Positions 6,552-12,909 of a stretch of 13,679 nucleotides of DNA are shown one piece after another; positions within the stretch are counted from its first letter, which is position 1, and each line of letters begins with the position of its first letter. Source of the DNA: an uncultured Campylobacter sp. (GTDB lineage: Bacteria; Campylobacterota; Campylobacteria; Campylobacterales; Campylobacteraceae); NCBI RefSeq assembly GCF_938045625.1, contig NZ_CALIAV010000040.1:1-13679 (forward strand), written 5' to 3'. The notes below the pieces were generated by a model that did no database searches, was not told where the DNA came from, and saw only the letters and a list, made by a program, of their open reading frames with translations. The position numbers and the translations under genes are program-made.

Positions 6552-7676
6552 CTAATCTAGCGTCCTTTTATACCTAGCGAGCGATATGGCCGTGCTAACG
6601 CATAAAAACGCCAAAATCGCGGCCAGGTCGTAGTAAAAATCGCTAAGCTGGGCGCTTTTTAGCCATACGCCTCTAATGATACGCAAAAAATGCGTCAGCG
6701 GAAAGCACTCGCCGATAAACCGCGCCCATGCCGGCATCCCGTAAAAAGGAAACATAAACCCCGACAGCAGCATCGAAGGCAAAAAGAAAAAATAAGTCAT
6801 CTGCATCGCTTGTAGCTGGCTGCGAGCTAGCGTGCTAAAGGTAAAACCGACGCCCAAATTTGCAAGCATCAGCAGGGTGCAAGCCGTAAAAAGCGCGGCC
6901 CAGTCGCCGATAGCGGGCAACCCGAAAAGCAGCCTAGCTATCAGCAAAAGCGCGCCCACTTGCAGATAGGCTATGAGCAGGTAGGGTAAAATTTTGCCTA
7001 TCATCACCTCGGCCGGGCGCAGCGGAGCGGCTAGGAGATTTTCCATCGTGCCGCGCTCAAACTCCCTCGTTACTGAGATGCTCGTTAGCAGGATCGTAGT
7101 TAGCGTGAGCAAGATACCCATGAGCCCCGGGATGATCTGATAGCGCGTGAGTAGCTCCGGGTTGTAGCGGGAGTGCGCGCGTAGTTCAAATTCGGCTCTA
7201 GGCTGCGCGTAGCCGGGCTTGTCTCTAGCCAGAGCTTGCTCAAAGGCTATTTGCAGAGCCGCCGCGGCACCCGAGTTTGCCGATGGATCGGTGGCGTCGG
7301 TGGCGATTAAAATTTTAGGCGTTTGGCCTCGCATTAGGTCGCGTTCTAAATTCGGCGGAAAATATATAATAAACTGCGCCTCGCCGCTTTGCATCATGGC
7401 TTCAGCTCTGTCCGCGTCCGCGCCGACGTGTTTGACGTCGAAAAACTCCGTATTTTTCATCGCGCTAACTAGTGAGCGGGTGAGTTTGCCGCCGCCATCT
7501 GCGATCACTACGGCTGAGGGCAGGTGGCGCGGGTTGTTATTTATCGCGTAACCAAAAAGTAGCATCAGCATCAGCGGCATCGCGATGATCATCGCTAGCG
7601 TCGCGCGGTCTCTTAAAATTTGACGAAATTCCTTTACGATCATCGCCGCGGTTCTAGAAAACGAGATAAATTTCAT
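6552..7676 (-). CDS. ABC-2 type transport permease, YbhR/YhhJ-like
   Basis: Membrane subunit of a drug/lipid-type ABC exporter. One helix near residues 25-45 (MIIAMPLMLMLLFGYAI) is followed by a large periplasmic domain to about 170. Five further helices lie between 180 and 370, with the family motif MLLSGFMFPFYGMP near 300 and FPLTHFLRIIRGVWLK near 325. The conserved SVTREFERGTMENLLAAPLR coupling segment lies near 203-222. I chose the ATG at 7676 because AGGAG ends 5 nt before it; the in-frame GTG at 7682 would lie inside that RBS. It starts 8 nt after the ATPase stop. Only one permease gene is present, whereas YbhG-F-S-R systems have two, so it would act as a homodimer. Its stop is one base from the stop of the opposing NnrS gene. 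Confidence 0.88.
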   Translation of the reverse strand: MKFISFSRTAAMIVKEFRQILRDRATLAMIIAMPLMLMLLFGYAINNNPRHLPSAVVIADGGGKLTRSLVSAMKNTEFFDVKHVGADADRAEAMMQSGEAQFIIYFPPNLERDLMRGQTPKILIATDATDPSANSGAAAALQIAFEQALARDKPGYAQPRAEFELRAHSRYNPELLTRYQIIPGLMGILLTLTTILLTSISVTREFERGTMENLLAAPLRPAEVMIGKILPYLLIAYLQVGALLLIARLLFGLPAIGDWAALFTACTLLMLANLGVGFTFSTLARSQLQAMQMTYFFFLPSMLLSGFMFPFYGMPAWARFIGECFPLTHFLRIIRGVWLKSAQLSDFYYDLAAILAFLCVSTAISLARYKRTLD

Positions 7677-7684
7677 CGTCACTC

Positions 7685-8884
7685 CTAAAACCGCTCGTCT
7701 TTATAAAACTCTAGCAGATGGATGAAAACATCCTCCAGGCTCGCTTTTATCGGCATTAGGTTTAGCTCGTCTCGCGGTACCGCTAGGCCTCTAACCGCCT
7801 CTTGCAGCATGGCCTCGTCCTTTGAGGTTACGTGATAGCCGTTACCGAATGCAGAAACGCTAAGCGCGGCGTTTGAGGCTAGCAGCGACGCTACTTCGCC
7901 CGCTCTATCTCCGCTTAGCTGCCAGACGTTTAGATCGTAGCCGGCGATGATATCTGATTGCGTGCCGCGGGCTAGGATCTTGCCGTAGGCGATGTATATG
8001 AGCTCGCGGCAGCGCTCGGCCTCGTCCATGTAGTGCGTGGAAACTAGCACCGTGATGCCATCCTGGGCTAGCTCGTGGATGATATCCCAAAACTCGCGCC
8101 TAGCCTTTGGATCTACGCCCGCCGTCGGCTCGTCGAGCAAAAGCAGCTCCGGGCCGTGCACGAGGCACATCGCAAGCGCTAGCCGCTGTTTCCAGCCGCC
8201 AGATAAACTGCCCGCTAGGTGGTTTTGACGCGGGGCTAGGTCTAAGCGGTCTAGGATTTGATTTACGGCGGCTTTTTGGTTTTTGACCGCAAAAAGCCTA
8301 GCGATAAATTCCAAATTTTCCCTCACGCTTAGATCGTCGTACCAGCCAAATTTTTGCGTCATATAGCCCGTTTTTAGGCGTATGGCTTCGCTTTGGCTGC
8401 GAAAATCATACCCCAGACAGTTGCCGCTACCGCCGTCTGGCTTTAAAAGGCCGCAAAGCATGCGTATCGTGGTCGTCTTGCCGCTGCCGTTTGGTCCTAA
8501 AAATCCACACACGCTGCCCTTTTTGACCCTGATATCTACGCCGTCCGTGATGATCTTTTTGCCGAATTTTTTGGTGAGGCCTCTAACGTCGATAGCGTAG
8601 TCGCCGCTCTGCGGTTTCGGGCTCAAATTTGGAGTCAAATTTGAGCTTTGGCTTGCGGTTAAATTTGAGGCGTTTGCTAAATTTGACGGTAAATTTGCGT
8701 TGCAAAATTTCGCTTTTAACTCGTTTGCTGGATTTAACCCGCTCAAATTTGATTTTCTCTCAGTCTGCGACGGAGCTTTGTTTGCGCCGTAAATTTTGCT
8801 ACTGTGTGCGTTTAAATTTTGCCCCGGCGAAATTTCGTCTAAATTTGAACGCCGAATTTGAGCGGCAATATTTTGCGCGTTCAC
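7685..8884 (-). CDS. ABC transporter ATP-binding protein, YbhF/DrrA-like, with long low-complexity N-terminal extension
   Basis: ATPase of the exporter with the permease and HlyD-like genes. The nucleotide-binding domain begins only near residue 96: Walker A GPNGSGKT at 130-137, Q-loop Gln177 (MTQKFGWYDDLSV), signature LSGGWKQRL at 227-235, Walker B LLLLDEPTAG at 247-256, His284 in STHYMDEAERC. LSGGWKQ and MTQKFG-YDDL are close to YbhF. Family members usually begin 5-10 residues before the domain; here residues 1-95 are an Asn/Ser/Leu-rich tail with SNL, ANL and AKF units. The start is a GTG overlapping the HlyD stop by 4 bp (GTGA). This supports translation of the tail, and no Met codon exists between it and the domain. 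A TTG within an SNL unit could be an alternative start. Confidence 0.87.
   Translation of the reverse strand: MNAQNIAAQIRRSNLDEISPGQNLNAHSSKIYGANKAPSQTERKSNLSGLNPANELKAKFCNANLPSNLANASNLTASQSSNLTPNLSPKPQSGDYAIDVRGLTKKFGKKIITDGVDIRVKKGSVCGFLGPNGSGKTTTIRMLCGLLKPDGGSGNCLGYDFRSQSEAIRLKTGYMTQKFGWYDDLSVRENLEFIARLFAVKNQKAAVNQILDRLDLAPRQNHLAGSLSGGWKQRLALAMCLVHGPELLLLDEPTAGVDPKARREFWDIIHELAQDGITVLVSTHYMDEAERCRELIYIAYGKILARGTQSDIIAGYDLNVWQLSGDRAGEVASLLASNAALSVSAFGNGYHVTSKDEAMLQEAVRGLAVPRDELNLMPIKASLEDVFIHLLEFYKDERF
8623..8850. repeat. AAATTT-word cluster inside the ATPase gene
   Basis: Eleven AAATTT hexamers occur in about 230 bp, most extended to TCAAATTTG, TAAATTTGA or close forms. The density resembles the intergenic spacers of this window and is far above the adjacent coding DNA. 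On the coding (-) strand TCAAATTTG reads TCA-AAT-TTG, giving Ser-Asn-Leu, and shifted forms give Ala-Asn-Leu or Ala-Lys-Phe. The cluster encodes the low-complexity N-terminal tail of the ATPase. Confidence 0.75.
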
Positions 8885-9843
8885 GGCTCTAGCCTCGCTC
8901 TTATCGGCAGCGACTGGTGCAGGGCGGTTGCGTTATTTTCGGGCACGGCCTCGACTAGATAGACCAGCGTGCTTTGCGAGGTTTGGTTGTAGATGACGGG
9001 CGGGGCGTACTCGGGAGCGGACGCGATTTTTACGATGCGAGCGCTAAAGTCCGTGCACCCCTCGCAGCTAATGCGCGCTTTTTGCCCCTCGCGCAGGCTA
9101 GGCAGCGCGCCTGCGGGCACGAAAAACCTGATCTTTATCTCATTTGGCGGTAGCAGAGATAGCACTGGCTGCGAGCTTTGGACGAACTCGCCCGTTTTAT
9201 AAAATATATCTTCGACGAGTCCGGATTTTGGCGCTAGGACGGCGGTTTGCTCTAGCCTGCACCGCGCGGCGCGCTCGTTAGCTTTGGCCGCTTGTATTTT
9301 TGCTTTTAGGCTTGTTATCTGCTCGCTTCTAGCGGGCAAATTTGCGATTTTTAGCGCAGCGTTTAGCTCGCTAACTAGGGCGTTTGCGCGGTCAAATTCC
9401 GCCTTTGCTGCGTCGAAATCTTTTTGCGAAACGGCATGTTTGGCCAGCAGCGACTTCGCGCGCTCGTAGTTAGCCTCCGCGATCCAAAGCGCGGCCTTGG
9501 CTTGTTTTAGCTCGGCACCTATCCGCTCGATCTCCTCGGGGCGCTTGCCCGTGCTAAGGTCGGCTAGCTCGGCTTTTAGAGCTTCTACGTTAGCTTTTGC
9601 TGCGTCTAAATTTGCTAGCGCTTCGGCGCTCTCAAGCGCAAAAAGCGGCTCGCCCTCTTGAACAGTGGCGCCCTCTTTGACGCTCAAATTTACGATTCGT
9701 CCGCTAACGCTAGGCGCCACGTAAAGATAATCGCCCTCGACGTAGCCGTTAAAAAACGCGCCCCCCTTCTCGTCTGCACAGCCTGCAAAAATCAGGATAA
9801 AAAAGGCAAAAAACGCGTAAAATTTGCTCAAATTTAAACCCAT
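8881..9843 (-). CDS. HlyD-family membrane fusion protein (YbhG/YhiI-like), probable lipoprotein
   Basis: Periplasmic adaptor linking the inner-membrane ABC exporter to an outer-membrane channel (no TolC-like gene in the window). The N-terminus is hydrophobic (FFAFFILIFAGC) with a lipobox-like FAGC and lipidatable Cys22. The first biotinyl-lipoyl half follows (NGYVEGDYLYVAPSVSGRI, VKEGATVQEGEPLF, residues 32-69). A long alanine-rich coiled coil at about 75-200 includes RPEEIERIGAELKQA, typical of YhiI/YbhG. The second lipoyl half is at AVLAPKSGLVEDIFYKTGEFV near 203-223, and a beta-barrel region ends at residue 320. The start ATG has a near-perfect SD, AAGGAGG, at 9848-9854. It is the first gene of the three-gene operon, and its TGA stop overlaps the ATPase GTG by 4 bp. 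Confidence 0.88.
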   Translation of the reverse strand: MGLNLSKFYAFFAFFILIFAGCADEKGGAFFNGYVEGDYLYVAPSVSGRIVNLSVKEGATVQEGEPLFALESAEALANLDAAKANVEALKAELADLSTGKRPEEIERIGAELKQAKAALWIAEANYERAKSLLAKHAVSQKDFDAAKAEFDRANALVSELNAALKIANLPARSEQITSLKAKIQAAKANERAARCRLEQTAVLAPKSGLVEDIFYKTGEFVQSSQPVLSLLPPNEIKIRFFVPAGALPSLREGQKARISCEGCTDFSARIVKIASAPEYAPPVIYNQTSQSTLVYLVEAVPENNATALHQSLPIRARLEP

Positions 9844-9874
9844 TTCGCCTCCTTAAAGCCGCTATTTCATTAGC

Positions 9875-9880
9875 ATTATA
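9875..9880 (-). promoter_or_regulatory. -10 box of the HlyD/ATPase/permease operon
   Basis: On the - strand the sequence CGGGG-TATAAT-GCTAATGA gives a perfect -10 box about 32 bp upstream of the HlyD-like start codon. The strong AAGGAGG ribosome binding site lies in between. No clear -35 box is visible, as is usual for this group. Confidence 0.55.
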
Positions 9881-10160
9881 CCCCGCTTAGTTAAATTTGA
9901 CTACATTTTAGGATTCCGAGCGGTATCCGAAAAGGAAATATTATCAGCGTGTAGGCTTCGGATAGCACGGTAGAAGCGGCGGTTTTTTATCTCTTTTTAG
10001 GAAAGAGCAATTTAAATTTGGAGCAAATTAGTGCGGCGATTATAGTATTTTTTGCGCTCTAAATTTCTTAGATGTGTTTTATAAGTACTGCAAAAACGGT
10101 ATTACTAATAAAAAAGGATAAAAAATATCCAATTTAAGCATTCTTTGAAGATAGGGGTTA

Positions 10161-10166
10161 TATAAT
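10161..10166 (+). promoter_or_regulatory. -10 box of the yceI-like gene
   Basis: GGGGTTA-TATAAT-TCC gives a perfect -10 hexamer 48 bp upstream of the start codon. The GGATA-AAAAA-TATCC repeat at 10116-10130 lies near -45 and could be an operator. The ribosome binding site AAGGAGAG lies directly ahead of the ATG at 10215. Confidence 0.55.
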
Positions 10167-10214
10167 TCCTGTTCTAATGATATTAGTTATTAATCTTAAT
10201 CTTAAGGAGAGTGT

Positions 10215-10760
10215 ATGAAAAAAATTATTTCAGGTGCGCTTGTCACATCTATTTTGGCTGCTTCGGCATTTGCTTTTAGTGTAGATGGCAACCCTAGCGT
10301 CAAATTCGTTGGTTATAAGTTAGCTAACAAAACAGCCGTCGAGGGTACGTTTAAAGATCTTGGCTTTAAAAGCGCGGAAAATGCAAATTTTGCCGATTTT
10401 CTAAAAACCTTTGAGTTTAACATCGATCCTAAAAATATCGATACAAAGCTTCCCGATCGCGACAAACGTATCGGTATAATCTTTGACGGTAACGCAATAA
10501 CAGCTAAAATCGTATCCGTAAGCGGCGACGAAAAAGCGGGCGAAGCTGAAGTCGAAGTAAGCGTCAAAGGAAACTCCAAAGCCTACAAAACGCAGTACAC
10601 GGTCGAGAGCGGTAAGCTAAAAGCTAAAATAGGCATCGATCTGTTGGCCGATTTCAAGCTAGACGAGACTTTTGCAAAATTCGCTACCGCTTCTAAGGCG
10701 TTTCACGGTGGCAAAAGCTATCCCGACGTAGAAATCTCTCTGGAAGCTAAAATAAAATAA
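10215..10760 (+). CDS. YceI family periplasmic protein
   Basis: Secreted lipocalin-like protein of the YceI family, 181 aa, a usual length. Residues 1-20 are a classical Sec signal peptide (MKKIISGALVTSILAASAFA). The mature protein alternates beta strands: SVKFVGYKLANKTAVEGTFKDLGF near 29-52, a middle part FEFNIDPKNIDTKLPDRDKRI near 76-96 matching the family pattern of a strand followed by charged residues and a helix, and a closing strand PDVEISLEAKIK. YceI proteins bind isoprenoids or other amphiphiles in the periplasm; the ligand here is unknown. It has its own promoter and an intrinsic terminator, so it is probably monocistronic. The AAGGAG site just upstream confirms the start. Confidence 0.88.
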   Translation: MKKIISGALVTSILAASAFAFSVDGNPSVKFVGYKLANKTAVEGTFKDLGFKSAENANFADFLKTFEFNIDPKNIDTKLPDRDKRIGIIFDGNAITAKIVSVSGDEKAGEAEVEVSVKGNSKAYKTQYTVESGKLKAKIGIDLLADFKLDETFAKFATASKAFHGGKSYPDVEISLEAKIK

Positions 10761-10764
10761 CTTT

Positions 10765-10822
10765 CAAATTCGGCGCGAACGAGTTAGCTTGCGCCGAATT
10801 TGCCTCTTTATCCTCGTTTTTT
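10765..10822 (+). terminator. Intrinsic terminator after the yceI-like gene
   Basis: A perfect 12-bp inverted repeat, CAAATTCGGCGC at 10765-10776 and GCGCCGAATTTG at 10791-10802 with a 14-nt loop, starts 4 nt after the stop codon. A T-rich tract follows, ending in CGTTTTTTATT at about 10815-10824. The gap between stem and T-run is longer than ideal, so efficiency may be modest. Confidence 0.65.
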
Positions 10823-10826
10823 ATTC

Positions 10827-10861
10827 TATAATGCCGAAAAATCGATAACTTAAGATATAAT
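10827..10861 (+). promoter_or_regulatory. Two possible -10 boxes for the downstream small membrane protein gene
   Basis: TATAAT occurs at 10827-10832 and again at 10856-10861. The second follows AAGA and lies 29 bp before the start codon; the first lies 58 bp before it. The ribosome binding site is AAGG at about 10881-10884, 6-7 nt before the ATG. Confidence 0.45.
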
Positions 10862-10890
10862 GAGCTTTAAAATTTAATTTAAGGCGAAAA

Positions 10891-11376
10891 ATGACGACGA
10901 AAGAAAATAAAAAAGGGGCGGTAAGCGCGCTATTTTTGGCTATTGCGCTGTTTGCGGCGGGGTGCGCGGGGTATTTTTATTACGGCATAGGCGGGACCGG
11001 CATTTTTACGATGGTCGTTGCCGTGATCTGCGCCGTTTTTTGCGTGAAAAAGATATTTCAGGTTAGCTTTCTAAGCATCGATGACGACGGATTTTTAGTG
11101 CAAAAGGGTGGCAAAAACGCCAAATTTTACTTTAAAGATATCGAAGAAATCGGCATTCGCATGGTTGATGCTAAACGCAAAATTGACGTTTTAAACGTGA
11201 GATTTAAAAGAGGCAGGCTAGACCGCGACGCGGCTGATGGCCTCATGCAGCCTATCGGCGACGACGATGCCGTGATATACGATAAATACGAGCTCTCAAA
11301 GCACGAGGTTTTTAAAATTTTAAAGCAGAAATTTGAGGCGCTAAACGCACAAAAAAGCGAAAATAAGAGAAAGTAA
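10891..11376 (+). CDS. Small membrane protein with two TM helices and a possible PH-like C-terminal domain
   Basis: Not recognised with confidence. Two hydrophobic helices at about 11-30 and 36-53 form a membrane anchor joined by a tight glycine-rich turn (GIGGTG). A soluble part follows with a run of short strands: SFLSIDDDGFLVQKGGKNAKFYFKD near 58-82, IGIRMVDAKRKIDVLNVRF near 86-104. A C-terminal helix (SKHEVFKILKQKFEALNAQ) and a lysine-rich tail close the 161-aa protein. Two TM helices followed by a strand-rich domain with a closing helix resemble bacterial PH-like membrane proteins such as the STM3941 type, a resemblance from pattern only. It sits alone between the yceI-like terminator and a 345-bp spacer, with base composition like its left neighbours. 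Confidence 0.75.
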   Translation: MTTKENKKGAVSALFLAIALFAAGCAGYFYYGIGGTGIFTMVVAVICAVFCVKKIFQVSFLSIDDDGFLVQKGGKNAKFYFKDIEEIGIRMVDAKRKIDVLNVRFKRGRLDRDAADGLMQPIGDDDAVIYDKYELSKHEVFKILKQKFEALNAQKSENKRK

Positions 11377-11721
11377 AATTTAGCTCGGCCCGCCGACGCC
11401 AAATTTGATTTCTGGCTTTGGCGACCGAAAATTTACGAATTTGATTAAAATTTGAGTCAAATTTGCAAGGCTAAATTTATTTATTAAAATACGCCGCGAG
11501 CGCTTAACCAAAAAACAGCGCTATTATCCAATACATCACTTGCGGCGTGCCCGCAGAAAACGTCCGCGAGTATCATGCAAAAAATAGCAAAAAGCAAGGA
11601 TACCGCTACTGTATTGAAGAGCCTATAAGGGCGGCGTATTCGAGTGTGAGGTGATTTTTGGGGGCGCTAGTTGTGTAACAAAAAGTAGCTAAATTTTGTT
11701 GCTATGAACCTCAAATTCCTT
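11377..11721. other. Convergent spacer between small membrane protein gene and TIR gene
   Basis: Four AAATTT words lie in the first 110 bp. A weak inverted repeat, CGCCAAA at 11397-11403 and TTTGGCG at 11417-11423, without a T-run may act as a terminator for the left gene. On the - strand an open frame of 60 codons runs from 11666 to a TAA at 11484. It encodes a hydrophobic segment (VAVSLLFAIFCMILADVF) followed by a short tail. It has no good start codon or RBS, so it is more likely a gene remnant or chance frame. No transposase remnant, tRNA or att-like repeat was recognised. Confidence 0.5.
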
Positions 11722-12849
11722 TTAATCCAAATAAATTATATCAGTTGTCTTGAAACGACTTGCCCAATTTTCTATGGTTTTTGGAATTTTATTTTTGTAT
11801 CTTTGTTCTGTTGTAAAGTAGTATACTTTTTCTGCATCAGAGTAGGCGCCCCAAATTTCTTTATTATCATCTACCATTAAAATCGCAGCATAGTCACTAT
11901 AAAATCCTGGAACAAATGCGTCAATTATAGTTGCTTTAAAGTCATCAAGATTATCAATGTACGCACTGCTACTACCAAAGCATTTTAGAAAATCTTCCCA
12001 TTTGGATTCTGGACTATAATTTTCTAAATCATGTTTTTTATCTTTAGTGATTAATGCATATATTTTTGATAAAACAAAATCATCTATGATGTCATCATAA
12101 AATGTAAAAATATCCTTTTGAAATTCATAAATACCGTCGAAATATGCACCTCTGCCACACAAATTTTGACAGTTTATTGGCTCTATTTGAATTCCATCTT
12201 TTATTTTCACAAATTTAATTTTACTTTCATCTTCTTCAAATACAGCTTCATTTTCTGATATAAATTTAGCATATTCATTTTCCAATATACCCAAATATGC
12301 TCCATTTTGAACCGTTAAATCAAAAATAAAACCATTTTGTTTTACGTCTTTTATAAGCAAAGAGCCTGTATTACTAAGCACAATACTATTTCGCTCCCAT
12401 TTGCCCCACCATCTTTGATTAAAAATTAATCCAATTTTCTTAATAAAAAAATCAGCTATGTCTTTTGGTGTTTTGTTTTTGGCGCTTATATATGCCAAAT
12501 TTTCATTAAGACCAGGCAATTCTGTATTATCAAATTTAACAGGAAGTATGTATTCTTGTTCTATTTCGTTTAGTGCTCTTACTTGAACAGATCGATACTC
12601 ATGCCTGGTCCACTTTTTATTTTTATATTGCTCGGAAATAAAAACTATTGTGTATTTAGCCTTATTTTGATAAATATCTTGAAGGTATTCAAATAAGTTT
12701 TTCCCCCAAATTTCATCTTGTTTAAAATCATCATAAAATACTTTTACACCAAAGTTTTTAAGAAAAATAGCAACCTCTTCTACATACTCTCTATTTTCTC
12801 CAGCAAATGAGAGTGCGACATCATACTCGTATATTTTATTTTGTTTCAT
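11722..12849 (-). CDS. TIR-domain protein with unrecognised two-part C-terminal region; candidate defence effector
   Basis: Residues 1-140 are a bacterial TIR domain: DVALSFAGENREYVEEVA at 10-27, GVKVFYDDFKQDEIWGKNLFEYL at 34-56, YTIVFISEQYKNKKWTRHEYRS at 66-87, EYILPVKFDNTELPGL at 99-114. Glu54 or Glu46 could be the catalytic acid of an NAD+-cleaving TIR, but the alignment is uncertain. Residues 147-245 look beta-rich and end in a Cys-x3-Cys-Gly motif with Tyr-Phe-Asp-Gly-x-Tyr (227-241). Residues 246-375 form an acidic alpha/beta part I do not recognise. No signal peptide or TM helix, so cytoplasmic. The start is supported by AAAGGGA 4-10 nt upstream. The gene is far more AT-rich than its neighbours, suggesting transfer. 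No Thoeris, Argonaute or CBASS partner is adjacent. Function in phage defence is inferred. Confidence 0.82.
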   Translation of the reverse strand: MKQNKIYEYDVALSFAGENREYVEEVAIFLKNFGVKVFYDDFKQDEIWGKNLFEYLQDIYQNKAKYTIVFISEQYKNKKWTRHEYRSVQVRALNEIEQEYILPVKFDNTELPGLNENLAYISAKNKTPKDIADFFIKKIGLIFNQRWWGKWERNSIVLSNTGSLLIKDVKQNGFIFDLTVQNGAYLGILENEYAKFISENEAVFEEDESKIKFVKIKDGIQIEPINCQNLCGRGAYFDGIYEFQKDIFTFYDDIIDDFVLSKIYALITKDKKHDLENYSPESKWEDFLKCFGSSSAYIDNLDDFKATIIDAFVPGFYSDYAAILMVDDNKEIWGAYSDAEKVYYFTTEQRYKNKIPKTIENWASRFKTTDIIYLD

Positions 12850-12897
12850 ATTTTCCCTTTAGAGTTTATATAGTTCAAAAAATTAAATTACAAGTAT

Positions 12898-12903
12898 ATT
12901 ATA
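12898..12903 (-). promoter_or_regulatory. -10 box of the TIR gene
   Basis: On the - strand TTCT-TATAAT-ATACTTG gives a perfect -10 hexamer just beyond the stop codon of the upstream gene, about 49 bp before the TIR start codon. This would let the TIR gene be transcribed separately from the polyamine gene, although read-through across the 60-bp gap is possible. Confidence 0.5.
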
Positions 12904-12909
12904 AGAATC

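Larger units (their letters stand above)
9844..10214. other. Divergent intergenic region between exporter operon and yceI-like gene
   Basis: No credible ORF. It carries the exporter promoter at its left end and the yceI-like promoter at its right end. Between them is an imperfect inverted repeat: CCGAGC-GG-TATCCGAA at 9916-9931 against TTCGGATA-GCACGG at 9957-9970. A T-run follows about 12 bases later (TTTTTT near 9983-9988), so it could be a weak terminator or an attenuator-like hairpin on the + strand. A further GGATA-AAAAA-TATCC repeat lies at 10116-10130, 30 bp upstream of the right-hand -10 box. Confidence 0.5.

Noticed and set aside
7219..7551. 110-codon open frame on the + strand
   Set aside because: It lies wholly inside the ABC-2 permease gene on the other strand, which has clear family motifs. 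No RBS and no recognisable product.
11722..12849. Thoeris (ThsA/ThsB) or short Argonaute system
   Set aside because: No SIR2/SLOG, Argonaute or APAZ partner lies next to the TIR gene; the neighbours are a spacer and a polyamine enzyme.
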